A stretch of DNA of 64,000 bases from Oncomelania hupensis (GCA_036898135.1 CM072525.1:27410943-27474942), one strand, 5' to 3'. Positions 1 through 12,400 are shown, numbered from the stretch's first letter. A program made the numbers and translations. The notes: generated by a model from the sequence alone, not told the origin.

Positions 1-125
1 GGGAAGTGGGGTGTCAGGAGTGCCGGAGGTTGGAGGGGTGGGGAGATAGGGGTTGATGTAGGGGGTACTGTGCGAAGTAAATGACCGTCAAGTTTAAGGT
101 GTAAGGAGGGGGTGGGGGGCTAAGA

Positions 126-127
<2 letters not shown>

Positions 128-189
<62 letters not shown>
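128..189. repeat. (TG)n(AG)n compound microsatellite
   Basis: About 16 TG units run straight into about 15 AG units. Open frames across it encode only dipeptide repeats and are not genes. Confidence 0.95.
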
Positions 190-192
<3 letters not shown>

Positions 193-295
193 GGAGCGAG
201 AAGATTGGCTTTTGGGGGTGGGGACATTTCATCTGACGCCGGATGTTCGTGTCAGTCTGTGTTATTGTTGTTTGATTGCTTGTTCCGTCGCCAGG

Positions 296-296
<1 letters not shown>

Positions 297-341
<45 letters not shown>

Positions 342-386
342 GCACGCGCACTCTTACACTCTCACTCACTCACACACACACACACT
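297..386. repeat. (CA)n microsatellite, interrupted
   Basis: A pure CA run reaches about 338, followed by degenerate CA/CT sequence. This is simple sequence with no coding signal. Confidence 0.93.
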
Positions 387-389
387 CAC

Positions 390-1205
390 ACGCTAATACA
401 TCGATGAAGACACAACATTCGCTGGTTCCAACAGGCGCCACACAGTCATCAGTGAAAACACACACATACAATTACACGCATGTAACGCTTACATTCAAAA
501 CACTAAAAGCCGACAACGTAAAATGCTAAAGCCCTCTTGATACCATCATTTGCCAATGTATAATTTTCATGCATCTACAATACGTGATGCACCACGCGTT
601 TGTTTCTCTATACTAATGCGGATGTTTAACTTGTAACAGAACAGCCCAAACGAACTGGTCGTTTAAGGCAAGGTTGGATTATAAGACTATAGGCTTTCAA
701 GATAGGCTTGCGACCCTATAACCTCTTTCTCTTGTTATTAATTAATGTTCATAGGCATATGGAACCGACGACTAACCTATGTTCACCAATGTTCAATGTT
801 TCATGTTCAAAGCTGCGGTTTCTTGAAAGTGCTAGGGTAACCCACAAGTATGATATTGGGCGCCTATGGAAAAGACGAGATAAGAACGAGACACTGAAGA
901 CCCACGTTGAGCTTTCCACGATTTAAGGAAGGTATACTCCATTCACGTAATAGTGAAGTACCCTCATTCTACTGCATGCAAGGGGCAGTGGCGGGAAATT
1001 TGTGTTGTAGGGGGGGGGGGCCGAGGGGGGGGGGGCGAGGGGTGAGGTTGTGGTCATTGGCAAAGGAGAGTACAGCTTAAACCCCTCATAATTAATCTTT
1101 TTTCCTCCCAGTCTAATCCACCCACCCACCCGCTCTTGTGCAGACAACCGCACTCGAACATCTTCTCTCCGTCAGGGCAAACATGTTCACCTAGATTACC
1201 TAGTT
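390..1205. other. No gene seen
   Basis: Mixed-composition DNA with a G-rich patch (two runs of G around 1010-1036). No domain, RNA gene or clear repeat family was recognised. Confidence 0.6.
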
Positions 1206-1209
1206 TGGT

Positions 1210-1551
<342 letters not shown>

Positions 1552-1559
1552 CGCGCACA

Positions 1560-2265
1560 ACTACATGCTCGTAGCAAGCTCAGGGCATAACATTTGAAGA
1601 TTTGAACTGGACTGGCCTCAGCTTCTGTAGCTTCTCACTTTCGAGCAATCTCTTACCCGCACCATTCCACAAAAGCTACTCCCAAAGACAAAACAAAATC
1701 ATATATTTATAAAGTATGAAAACGAGAACTAATGTTTAAATGTCACACGATAGATCACAACCTGTAATAAGATTTAGGACAGAGCAACTTTACTGTAAAG
1801 ATGAAGTAATTCTGCAGCAGCCACTCTCTTACTAGAGTGTGCTACGGTTTTGGAAATATGTCTCAATCGTATTTGTTAGCTATCCTCACCAGACTGCTGT
1901 TTCTACTCTGAGAGCGTTTTCAGTGGTCACGGGGCTGGCGAAACATTAAACTTAGCTCATGTGCCATCACAAGACTATCTTGACCGCCTCTGAGACGGTG
2001 GAGACAGTTTGCCTGCCAAAGTTTCCTCTAGTGTGCTGATAGAAGGCAGAGGGTGAAGAGGAACCAAGCCGGAGCTGGAAGAAGATTGGTAAAGCAGTGA
2101 CGAATTGTCGTGTTGAGGCTTGGAAGCTCTGCCGCTCGCTTGAGGATCCAGAAATGAGGATGCCAAGTAGATAAAGTTTATTTCAAGGGAGGTAAACACA
2201 AGCGTTTCCTGAAGATTGGGCACTAAAGCAGAATTTATCATATGCAATTAGATCTAAGCATAAGC
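1560..2265. other. No gene seen
   Basis: Unique-looking AT-moderate DNA upstream of the LINE insertion. Nothing was recognised. Confidence 0.5.
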
Positions 2266-2276
2266 AAGGGATGACC

Positions 2277-2717
2277 TGCAGCGCTCCCTTGTCATCTCCA
2301 TCTTCCTATACGCTTGCGAAACATAGACCCTCACAGCAGATCTACAACGAAGAATACAAAGCATGGAGATGAGGTGCTACAAAAGACTTCTGGGTATACC
2401 CTATACCCAGCAAATCACCAACGACGAAGTCCGACAGACCATCACACAAGCCATTGGACAACACGATGACCTGCTCACAGTGGTGAAAAAACGGAAACTC
2501 CGATGGTATGGCCACGTCGCCAGATCATCAGGTCTTGCAAAGACCATTCTGCAAGGCACAGTGCAAGGAGGTAGAAGAAGAGGGAGACCGAAAAAGAGGT
2601 GGGAGGACAACATTCGAGAATGGACTGGTTTGAGGACAGAAAAAGATGGAGTACGTTGGTGAAACGATCATCTGTGGTGCCCCTACGACCTCCGAGTTAC
2701 GGGATAGATAGGATAGG
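2277..2717 (+). mobile_element. 5'-truncated RTE-like LINE (copy L1)
   Basis: The 3' end of a non-LTR retrotransposon. The frame at 2363-2662 encodes the reverse-transcriptase C-terminal region (MRCYKRLLGIPYTQQ, RWYGHVARSSGLAKTI, GRRRGRPKKRWEDNI). It is followed by the family 3' UTR (CATCTGTGGTGCCCC, GAGTTACGGGATAG) and a short GATAG-type tail. An 11-bp TSD, AAGGGATGACC, flanks it at 2266-2276 and 2718-2728, so both ends are defined. The organisation and the short tandem tail resemble the RTE/BovB group, which is family-level inference. It lacks EN and the catalytic RT motifs and is dead. Confidence 0.9.
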
Positions 2718-2728
2718 AAGGGATGACC

Positions 2729-3774
2729 ACACCAGGATCGAAATGAATGCCCGTTCGCATCTCTCAAAACATTGAGGCCAAATAAAATTAAGTATGAAAA
2801 GAGAACAACTGGTTTTAAATGACACCCGATAGAGCCGATCCTTGAATAAGGTCTAGGACACAGCAACTGTGGTGTAAAGATGAAGTCATTCTGCAGCAAT
2901 AAAGACATATTGTATAGGTCTTTAAAGCCATAAGCGTAGAACAACGGTACCAATGCAAACCTTTAAACGTATACATGTCTTACGTGTAATTATGTTTTCT
3001 GTGTCTATATGTAAAAATAAGTAGTCGAAGACAGTGTCTTAGGTTTAGACATAAGTTATGTTTCCATATTCTGCAACTTTAAAACTACTGTCGCCACACA
3101 GAGAGTATAATGGACCACGGATCCAGGTAGGTAGGTCCTACTCCCATACTTTGGGATTACAAAGGATCGCTTCAGATACTCGGCCTGTGCTGTCAGTGGT
3201 CGTGCGGCCTGGCCTTCTTACCCCCCGGCCAACGAGGTCGCCAGGTATTTCATTAACAGCTTGGCCTCAGGCCTCGTGACCCCCAGAGGTCAACCTCGCT
3301 TTTTTTCCGCCAGCCGATTGGTCCTGTAGCCTCCCGCGTCAGTGATGTGGTCTGAATGGCGTTCAGCGTAATCAGGAGAAGATTAGCCAAGTCAACGTGC
3401 GCAACTGACACTGAAGCAAGATACTCTGTCGAGCTTAAAATAAATATATAAATAAATAAAAATGTAAAGCTGTCTTCCATTGTACTTATATTCCAAACCT
3501 GTTGTGATTGTTTGCACAGTAATGTTAGGGTTATTCACATTATTTTCAGTACTTCATGAACAGTCTATTTTAAACTGGTCAAAATGAATGATATTTATTT
3601 AATAAATGCCACTTATAAATTAGTTTTACGTTCAACCCCCTCCCCCCTCTCCACCACCATCACCAGTCATTCACAATCATAATATCCTCTATTACTACAT
3701 TTCCCTTTTTAGTGTCGAGTTCACCTCATTTCCCAAACCTTCTTCTTCTTCTATCTACACCGTGGTCCTGGACT

Positions 3775-3775
<1 letters not shown>
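2729..3775. other. No gene; GC-rich patch with A-rich end
   Basis: A GC-richer patch at about 3110-3420 ends in an (AAATA)-like run at 3438-3462, which could be the tail of an unrecognised retroposon on the + strand. No tRNA-like boxes or protein homology are visible. Confidence 0.35.

Positions 3776-3848
<73 letters not shown>
3775..3848. repeat. (AGT)n microsatellite
   Basis: About 24 AGT triplets. Frames give poly-Ser or poly-Val only. Confidence 0.95.
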
Positions 3849-3849
<1 letters not shown>

Positions 3850-4117
3850 CATGTACTGTTTTCAAACTACTCGCTCCCCGCCGTGTGTCTTTAAAGTCCC
3901 TTGCAACTTACGGACGGACCCTCCTCGGATCAACCTACCTCTCCTTCCTCAAACTGCTTCTCTCACAGTCCTGTTTTGAGCCGTTCACCTGTTAGAGGTT
4001 GTCCCGCTGACGGTAAACTTGGCGCTCCTTGCCTGGGACAACAACCAGAGTGTCTGAGATTTGTCATACAATCAGACGGTACTGACTCAGCAACCTGGGC
4101 TAACCTGTAGTGTGGAG

Positions 4118-4133
4118 TGGAAGAGAGAGAGAG

Positions 4134-4167
<34 letters not shown>
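4118..4167. repeat. (GA)n microsatellite
   Basis: A nearly pure GA run followed by purine-rich sequence to about 4205. A C-run and a T/C-rich segment follow at about 4404-4431. Confidence 0.93.
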
Positions 4168-4171
<4 letters not shown>

Positions 4172-4652
4172 GTGGAGAAGGGGGAGAGGGAGGAAGGAAA
4201 GAGACGGTCTGTACTATTGAGGCAGGGGTGTAAGGTGACAGAGGGGGTGGGGACGGCTTTTGGTAAAGCAGAATTGGGGAGCTCAGTGGTTTTGCTTGCT
4301 CAAGTGTTCCTGTGTTCGGTGGCCTATGGGTTGCCTGTTGATTGTAACACTCCACCACACGGTGTACAATCCTCTGTCGCCACCACACGGTCTTCTTATC
4401 CCTTCCCCCCCCCCCCCCCTTCTTCCTTCCAATAGCATGTACATGCACATACACGTTTCATGGGGTCAGAAGTTCCATCTTACAAGAATATAAACCCAGG
4501 CCAGGATACTCTTTTTCTTTATTTTTTAATTTTGAATCAATATCTTTTTTTTGTGTTTCTACTTTTACACTTTTCGTATTTTGCGAGTCGTTTGTATTTT
4601 TAGTGTTCAAAGTAATTCATTCCCAATCGTACACGCAACATCAAATATCAAA

Positions 4653-4930
4653 GCGAGCGTTGTGGCCAAGTGGGCTAAGGCAGGACTAACTTGCCTTGTC
4701 CACAAGCCAGAAACCAATGTGGGTTCGATCCAGCATCTGGGCGTTATGTTTCTCCGAATATTATTTACTTTCGACTCGGGCAACGTCTCGGGGGTTTTCT
4801 CCGGGTACTCCGGTTTGCTCCCCAGCAACATTTCAAAAATCACAAATAATGTTAGGTAGGTTGGGTTTGGGCGCACCACAGGCTGCGACTACGCCTTCCC
4901 CAGGGGAGGCGGTCCAAAGTTTCCCGATAG
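4653..4930 (+). mobile_element. tRNA-derived SINE, variant A1
   Basis: A box-like GTGGCCAAGTGGGC at 4662-4675 and B box GGGTTCGATCCAGC at 4721-4734 form a tRNA-like head of the type with a long variable arm (Leu/Ser-like). Downstream, GGTTTTCTCCGGGTACTCCG (4792-4811) is the same central motif seen in the other SINE A copies. The 3' part (about 4850-4930) differs from the other copies, so this may be a separate subfamily sharing the central domain. No TSD was found. Confidence 0.7.
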
Positions 4931-5191
4931 AAAGGGATAATTCAACGATTCAATGATCCAACGAAGTTTATTGGCAAAATTGACATAAAACATGCACATG
5001 GAATATGTTGCGATGTGGCAGTAACATTCATAAAACATACATGCAAACACAAGTTTACCACACGCAAACAACAAATAGTAAAAATAAACAAGTAGGCCTA
5101 GGTGCCAGTGGATTATCACGTGACGTCAGTTACAGCATTATGAATTTGAATTCATAATAATAAACTGCAACACACAAAATATGCCACACAC

Positions 5192-5192
5192 G

Positions 5193-5258
<66 letters not shown>

Positions 5259-5712
5259 TAAATTATAAAAAATAAACAATAATAGCTGCTTTACGCCGTC
5301 TTTTTCACTTAATCACTCTCAAACACGGCAACCTGTAACCAACAAATACGCTCACATATTATATACACGCGTCCATACACAACAAACATTCATCACCGAA
5401 ACATGTGTTGTAATGGCAAGTCACTTTGAAAAGACGACCAGAAATTCTAGTTTTTATTTTAGAAATTTTAGATGGACTGCACCCAATCCTATTATTGAGG
5501 GTAAAGAAAAAACCAGAGTACCCGGGAAAAACCTCGGTGATTTCAAAGATCTTGTACCTAAGTCACATAAGTTTGTACCTGGGGAAAAAACAACTTTGGT
5601 GATATAAAAGATCTTGTACCTAAATCACAAAGTTTGTCCCTTGCGGGAATCGAACCGCGGCCTTGGCCTTAGAAAATCATAGAGTAATCAACGGCACCAC
5701 CAGACCATCCTT
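5192..5712 (-). mobile_element. SINE A copy (minus) with (TTA)n tail
   Basis: Read on the minus strand it has a tRNA-like head at 5712-5640 (B box GGTTCGATTCC on the complement of 5646-5656). The central TCTCCGGGTACTC-type motif is degraded and partly duplicated in tandem (about 60 bp, 5515-5640). The 3' region contains TTGCCGTGTTTGAG and the copy ends in a long ATT/TTA tail (5192-5257 on +). The duplication is specific to this copy. Confidence 0.75.
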
Positions 5713-5766
5713 TAATAATTATTGTAGTCAGTTAAATCATATTCTTGCTGCGGCATTAAGTACCGC

Positions 5767-5892
5767 ACCAAGTGTGCTTTTTGTTTTATGTTTGTTTGTT
5801 TGTTTATTTCATTTAACGTCTATTCACCGAAGTGATTTTAGACAAATATTGTTTTATGTTACGATGACCAAGTGTGCTTTTTGTTTTATGTT
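5767..5892. repeat. 100-bp direct duplication
   Basis: A 26-bp block beginning ACCAAGTGTGCTTTTTG occurs at 5767-5792 and again at 5867-5892, exactly 100 bp apart. The second copy abuts the left TSD of LINE copy L2. Confidence 0.8.
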
Positions 5893-5902
5893 AGGATGAC
5901 CT

Positions 5903-6992
5903 CTCGCAGATTATTCAGGGGTTGAATAATCTGCGAGAAATACCTACAGCACCAACAACATCTATATCGTGTGTTTGTAGACATCAAGAAAGCGTTTGAC
6001 CGAGTCTGGCATGCAGCTCTGTGGGCAACCAGAAGAGCGTACATCATCCATAAAATTATTGGCCATCATAAGCTTATATGACAATGCTACCTGTGCAGTC
6101 CTCCACAACAGCGGCATCGGGAACTGGTTCAGAACAACAATCGGTGTACGTCAAGGATGCCTACTCTTTCCAACACTCTTCAACATCTTCCTAGAGCGCA
6201 TCATGTCAGATGCCCTTGCAGATCACGAAGCCACAGTCAGAATAGGGGGTAGAGCAATCTCCAACTTCCGTTTTGCGGATGACATTGATGGATCGGCTGG
6301 AGAGAACAAGAACTTGAACAGGCTTGTACAAAGAGGTTTGGCGCCACATCCATAGCCTTATGGAGTGGAAATAATGCAGAGAAGACCAAATTGATGACCA
6401 ACAAACACCATTGGCAATCAACGTGGAAATATTTAGGAGTATTAGACAATGGGTCCAGACAGGAAGTCCTCTCTAGGATCGCACAAAACAAACCGCGGCC
6501 CTCACGGTTGAAGCTCATTTGGAAAGACAGGACCATCAGTCTACACTCCAAGGTAAGGCTGCTGCGCTCCCTTGTCATCTCCATCTTCCTATACGCTTGC
6601 AAAACATGAACCCTCACAGCAGAAGAATACAAAGCATGAAGATGAGGTGCTACAGAAGACTACTGGGCATTTCCTACACCCAGCACATCACCAACAACGA
6701 AGTTCGACAGACCATCACACAGGCCATTGGACAACACGATGACATGCTCACAGTGGTGAAGAAAGGGAAACTCCGATAGAGCATCAGGCCTTACAAAGAC
6801 CATCCTGCAAGGCACGGTGCAAAGAGGCAAACGAAGAGGGAGACAAAAAGAGATGGGAGGACAACATTCGAGAATGGACTGGCTTGACACTTGTGCGAAG
6901 CCATGAGGGTTGCTGAGGACAGAGAAAGATGAAGTACGCGGTTTAAACGATCATCTGTGGTGCCCCAACGACCTTCGAGTTACGGGATGGGA
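5903..6992 (+). mobile_element. RTE-like LINE copy L2, RT region
   Basis: A 5'-truncated LINE flanked by an 11-bp TSD, TAGGATGACCT (5892-5902 and 6993-7003). It begins just upstream of RT motif A (FVDIKKAFDRVWHAAL, about 5970-6020). It continues through GVRQGCL and FADDIDG (frame 5996-6355) and the C-terminal region (6391-6609, 6630-6779), with several frameshifts and stops. It ends in the family 3' UTR and a GGATAG tail. The first 36 bp form a 16-bp fold-back (5902-5917 against 5923-5938), a miniature inversion of its own 5' end. Confidence 0.9.
5996..6355 (+). pseudogene. Reverse transcriptase fragment (LINE L2)
   Basis: This open stretch carries WFRTTIGVRQGCLLFPTLFN and FRFADDIDG. The FADD dyad corresponds to the catalytic motif C aspartates of non-LTR reverse transcriptases. 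Upstream in another frame lies FVDIKKAFDRV, which is motif A. A frameshift between them and another after about 6340 break the protein. It is not a host gene. Confidence 0.85.
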
Positions 6993-7009
6993 TAGGATGA
7001 CCTACGCTT

Positions 7010-7315
7010 TGTTTAAGCCATTGGACAGCATATTGACTTGCTCACAGTGGTGAAGAAACGGAAACTTCAATGGTATGTCCACATCACCAGATCATCATGC
7101 CTTTCAAAAACCATCCTGCAAGGCACGGTGCTAGGAGGCAGTAACAGAGGGAAACAGAAAAAAGCTGGGAAGACAACATTCGATAATGGACTGGCTTGAC
7201 AATGAGTGAAGCCATGAGGACTGCTGAGGACAGAGAAAGATGGAGTACGCTGGTTAAACGATCATCTGTGGTGCCCCCAACCACTTTCGAGTTACGGCAT
7301 AGCATAGGATAGGGT
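7010..7315 (+). mobile_element. RTE-like LINE 3' end (copy L3)
   Basis: A 306-bp 3' fragment of the same LINE starts near the AIGQHDDLLTVVKK coding region and ends with the family 3' UTR and a GCATAGGATAG tail. CTACGCTT at 7002-7009 and 7316-7323 is its probable TSD, overlapping the right TSD of copy L2, so L3 inserted next to L2. Confidence 0.8.
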
Positions 7316-7432
7316 CTACGCTTGTATCAATTCTTTCTGTGAAATAATACAGAAGTAGTGTATTATATTGTCTTAATGAATATTTAATTAGAGTGCGTCT
7401 AAGTTGGAAATCAAAATTGTTTTTAAAAAAAA

Positions 7433-7705
7433 AAAGTTTGATGCACTTTAAGAGATGACTATCTGCTTTAATAGTCATACATTTGTGTCTAACTTGTTGC
7501 TAAATTTGAATCTAAACGTCGTGTCCTAGAGCGATTAAAAAGGCTTCTGCTTAAGCAGTAAATGGCTGGTCTCCCTTAGAATACAGGCGCTAGCGGTCAC
7601 CGCTAGAGCGAAGAGAATCCTTGGCCAACATACTCCAAGGCGCCCTGACGTTACGGAGGAGCCCAAAGTCTTGTTTTTTTAAAACCTTCTTATTCACCCA
7701 CCCGA
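7433..7705. repeat. Dispersed repeat G, copy 1
   Basis: It shares blocks in the same order with 11905-12400: TAAGAGATGACTATC, AATCTAAACGTCGTGT, and GGAGCCCAAAGTCTT against GGAGCCAAATGTCTT, followed by a T-run. The family is not recognised. Confidence 0.55.
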
Positions 7706-7900
7706 TCGGTTTTACCGCAGCAATTTGGATTTGCAGACTCTACCATAACTATACAATCTAAAGTAAACGTTTGAAAAGATGAGGTCAGGCTCAGATGAAA
7801 ACCAGAAACAATATCAAAGAGACTAAACCAACAACAGCAACAACTCTTTTAAGCTTCTGAGCTAAACTCCGCTACAACCCCACCTTCCCCCACCAGCCAC

Positions 7901-7905
7901 ACACG

Positions 7906-7966
<61 letters not shown>

Positions 7967-7976
7967 AAAAACACAC

Positions 7977-8041
<65 letters not shown>
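7901..8041. repeat. (CA)n then (AG)n microsatellites
   Basis: A CA run at 7909-7964 and an AG run at 7980-8041. Simple sequence only. Confidence 0.95.
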
Positions 8042-8045
<4 letters not shown>

Positions 8046-9060
8046 ACTGTAAGCTTAAGAAGCACCAGGTCAAATCTGTGGCAAACTTTTTCACAAAGTG
8101 GGTGTCCTCACCAATACATGAACCAGTCATATAGGTTGATTGGGGGTGACTCGCATTTCAAAGACGTTTAAAAGCGCGTTCGATGCTGCAAGTTGACACC
8201 TCGTGCGCCTTGAGCTGGATACTACTTTTAGGCCTGCGCCCTAAGCACTTATACTTGTCCGAGTAATTGCGCTGTAAGAGAACAAGTACTTATACTCTTT
8301 AATAGAACAAACATACAAACAAACGGGGAAAAAAAGACAGAAAAGGCTGGCAGGAATTCGCAGTGCCTTTCTTTTTCTTTCTTTTTTTTGTTTTTTGTTT
8401 TTTGTTTCTTTCTTTCTCTGTTCTTTACTCCACTCCTCACCTCCTATGTGACGAGAGACAGCCCTGTTGTACGCTGGTTCTCCTCCTGGGTCTTGGCGCG
8501 CTGCCGACCCTGTCAATCCAGAAAACCGCCCTCCTTATACGTCTCTTACCTGATCTTTTTTAAACTCATCCCTCCTTTCTTTTTTTTTTCTTTTTTTTTA
8601 AACCCATACCACGCTCCACACCCTCAGCTCCCCTCCACCTGAACCCCGTTCCCCCCCCCTCTCCCCCTCCCCTCTCCCATTTTCTCTCCCGTCAATTGCG
8701 GGCGACCAGACCAGTGCTTAGGCGGCGTTGAAAGTAGCGTAAGGTAGGCCAATGTGAATAGATCGTCGTTCAGTTCATCCCCGCTGTGGACCCTGTCGTT
8801 GGCTGTGAAAGAGCTGTATAACTGTACTCGTCCTATCAGCGATTCTACTACACTACTTTTCAACCCGCTCTACATTTTGTGCGAATCGTGGTGCGTTATG
8901 CAGGGTGGATGACTGGTCTACTGCTACCACTGTGTGCTACACTTAAGCTTGTGGGTTGGATAAGCTAATCGTTTACTTGGATACAGTTCTATTTGGATTT
9001 TCAACAGGTTGTGGTACAGTTTTAGTCGCACAGCTTTCTTTCTTTGTTTTGTTAGTGAGT
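8042..9060. other. No gene; pyrimidine-rich patches
   Basis: T-rich stretches at 8369-8430 and 8570-8600 and a C-rich patch at about 8620-8690. Around 8198-8220 there is a GCGCCTTGAGCTGGAT motif resembling the 3' portion of SINEs B and C, too short to call. Confidence 0.4.
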
Positions 9061-9125
9061 GTTTAAAAAAAAATTGGGGGGAACGCATATGGGCGTTTTA
9101 TGTGTGTTTGTGTTTGTATGCGTGA

Positions 9126-9126
<1 letters not shown>

Positions 9127-9159
<33 letters not shown>

Positions 9160-9320
9160 CAGGGAGATAGGGAGAGAGAGAGAAAGGGTGAGAGAGAGAG
9201 AAAGAGAAAGTTGCGGTTTTTGTAGGTGCGTATGGTTATACTGTGTTTATGTTGTGTGTGTGTGCGTCTGTACATATGGGCGTGCATGTGTGTGTATGTG
9301 CGCGCGCTTGCATTGCTAGC
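9127..9320. repeat. Degenerate GT/GA simple-repeat tract
   Basis: GT, then GA-rich sequence at 9135-9212, then GT/GC-rich sequence to about 9320. The mixed purine and alternating composition is non-coding. Confidence 0.85.
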
Positions 9321-9429
9321 TTGCATGCTCGTGCCAGTTCGTGCACTTGCGCGTGAGAGAGTGTCCTGTGTAATAAGTGTGCGAGAGCGCAAGCCAAATG
9401 TGTGTTGGCGTGGGTGTTTTATGACCGTT

Positions 9430-10590
9430 TAAAAGAGATTTCTGCGATTTTGAACTTGAGGCATTTAAATGTCCTTACGCATGGGAAGATCGCACAGGGT
9501 TTTGAGCTGAAGTCCTGCTTGATCTAAAAATGTGTGCGTACCCCTATAATGAACAACCTTGAAAAATTGCCAAACATATTTGAAACAAGAAAAAAAAAGT
9601 AAGTAGGCCAATTAAACTTGTCACGTTAGAACAGTATCTGATAAGTTACGTTACGTACACGACTCATTGTTCTCTACGGGTTAACTAATGATTAAAAAAA
9701 AATCTGCTGGGTGCTGGTTGGTGGTGGGGAGATACCAACAACAAAAAAAGGAGAGAAAGCACTCCACTTTTACGGGTTTCTGCCTCCCCAATTGTATGTG
9801 TACATGCGGCGACACTGAAAACCACAAACCGCAGCCCAGTAGTGAAGGAGGAGCTCTTTGCGCTGTTGCCGGATGGGGATGGATGATGGAGGTGATGCTA
9901 ATGGCGTTGGTGGTGGTGTTGCTGATGGGTGGGAGGAGGGGGGGGGGAACCACGTTGGACTCGATGAGCAGGGTCTGGGAGCAAACGGCGAGCAGTCAAA
10001 CGAGACAGCGAGAGACGTAAGCACTCTTTTGGATCTGAGGCTCACCATCTTCACACTTACGGTGCATGGGACTATTTTGCTCCTTAAACTTCAGTTACTA
10101 CGTTACTGTGAATGTGTGCGAGTTCAACGGAAGAAAAAAACAAACACCACGGTCCACCACAAATCGTCAGCCAGTTTATATCACCTGAGGTGCATTAAAA
10201 ATAATAATATAATACAACTTTCAACCTACCTTCAGATTAATAGGATTGATCCGTGCAGTAGGCTTTATCTTTCATTAGTTTGGTGTTCGCTTGTTGGTGT
10301 TTTTTTCTTTCTTTCTTCATGTTGCTTGTTATCTTGTTACTATGTTTTTCATTATTGGTGTGGCGAGTTCTCAATCGACATTGCAATTGATATTTTGGTA
10401 GTATTGGGCCGGTGCATTCCCCATTACAATTAGACTTGAGATTCATATTATTCGTGCTTGGACCATGATACTACTAACAATAATAGTACATTTTTCAAGA
10501 AAGAACTGCTGTCGATTTGCCTTCACCAGAAACAAGTCGCATGGAACTTTAGACATCCTATATCATTCTTCTCAGCGTCTTGCGGCGTGA
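9430..10590. other. No gene seen
   Basis: A G/T-rich block (9860-9950) and otherwise ordinary AT-rich DNA. The longest frame (9858-10433) has no recognisable domain and low-complexity composition. Confidence 0.45.
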
Positions 10591-10592
10591 GG

Positions 10593-10876
10593 TGTGGGTG
10601 TGTGCATATGTGTGTGTGTGCGTGTGTATGTGTGCAACTGTAGATACATCTGCTGAACAGCTGACATTTTAATAGTTTATTGACCGTAACTATCATACTA
10701 TTATCATAAGAATGCATTTTCTGAGAGAGAGGGAGACTTGGAAGACTTCTAGTTTAGCACTAAGAAACACTCTTCGAGTTTTCTCCAAACTAGAGAGCCA
10801 CGGCGATTTTAACACACTAACACACACACACACGTACGCACGCACACACACGCACGCGCGCACTCACACACACATA
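10593..10876. repeat. Degenerate (TG)n and (CA)n tracts
   Basis: TG-rich at 10593-10635 and CA-rich at 10814-10876, separated by unique DNA. Confidence 0.85.
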
Positions 10877-11713
10877 ATTCGCATTAATTTAATAGGACAT
10901 TCTACGGTTATAATAATGTATTTAATATGCATAATGCGATTCGTCTAAATTGTACGCTTTACTATTCGATATTGAGATATGTTGAATCCAAAGAGTGTGC
11001 TGTGAACGCTACTATCTCCCTTCTCCAACAAACACATGTGTGAACTTCTCCCTAAGAAAACCCGCTTTATTTTTTATATATTTATCCTTAAGAAAACCCG
11101 CTTATTTGTATATGTAGGACATTCGAAGAACTCGTTGTGAATACACGGATTAAGTTTTAAGCTGGAAGAAGAAGACATTGCCATTCAGATTTGTAGAAAA
11201 AAAAAAGAGTGACCTGTATACTGTGGAAGCAGTAATTCAGTTTGGCAGAAGCAATTTACCAAAACACTGATAAAAGGGCAGGTCGACCATTTAACAGTGT
11301 GTAATTGTATCTTTAAAGTGCTTTTTTTTTCTCTTTCGTGGTAACCAAACACTTGATAAATCCTGCACAGGTAGTTTAGATCGTGAGTTATGTTGAAACG
11401 AAAAACAGGGATTTGCTTAATTGAGTTTGAAAAGGTCATCACAGGATTTCTAAACGGTTGACAGAACATAGCTTGCTATAAAATGTTTGTTCCTGTTTGA
11501 GATTACAGTGCGAATGTAATGCTTTTGGCACACTTGTCAGGGAGCACATTGGCCCTCAGAATCTGAACAACGTTTTCCCATGCTAATATATCTAATATAT
11601 ATAAATAGATTAGGTTTGATCTAGGTATAAATAATTTGTAGTTTTTTTTCTTTTAACTTTGCAGTAAAGCGTTGTGAGCTATGAGGAAGAGAGCGCTGCA
11701 CAAATGTTAATAA

Positions 11714-11715
<2 letters not shown>

Positions 11716-11809
<94 letters not shown>
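11716..11809. repeat. (ATT)n microsatellite
   Basis: About 30 ATT units with one interruption near 11755. No SINE body is obvious on either side. Confidence 0.95.
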
Positions 11810-11904
11810 AATATATTTTGAAATTGGGTCGAGCCATTTATAACGGGCACCTGAAGTCAAAATCAAAATGGCGCCAAACAAAGCCTGATAAAATAGCTCA
11901 TTCA

Positions 11905-12400
11905 CTCTAAGAGATGACTATCGCTTTATATTTTGACTGATGTGTGTGTCTAATATTTACGCTAACGAGAAACAAGTTGATACCTAAACTAAGAGAATCC
12001 TAACGTGGAAAAAAAAACCAAGACAATGCAACATTTCCAGCTAGACTTTTCAATTTTTTAGGCAGACAACGCACAAGTCAAAACCTATTATTATTTGCGG
12101 ACATTTTTAATCTAAACGTCGTGTGCCAGCGTTCCAAAGGGCATGGGGTGTAGAGCAAAATGGGTTTATATGATTGCATCTCTCCCTTTAGGTGACAGGC
12201 ACGCGCGAACCACAAGCAAACGCAGCGATGCGCGACAACACGACCCCCGAGTGCGTGGCTGTGAACTAGCTAAGCGATGCAATGATGTGCCTGCACTCTC
12301 AAGTGACGCTTAACGACCGGCTACATCGTGGGCCGCTTTTGCTAAACTTGCGCCGTAATGTTATCGAGGAGCCAAATGTCTTTTCTTTTTTTTTTTTTTT
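11905..12400. repeat. Dispersed repeat G, copy 2
   Basis: Shares ordered blocks with 7433-7705 (TAAGAGATGACTATC, AATCTAAACGTCGTGT, GAGGAGCCAAATGTCTT, then a T-run). It holds about 200 bp of GC-richer sequence (12180-12340) absent or diverged in copy 1. Family unknown. Confidence 0.5.

Noticed and set aside
3058..3470. SINE or gene in the GC-rich patch
   Set aside because: It ends in an A-rich run but shows no promoter boxes, TSD or domain; left as unassigned.
9858..10433. 191-codon frame
   Set aside because: Composition follows the local G/T-rich bias and then AT-rich DNA. No splice or homology support.
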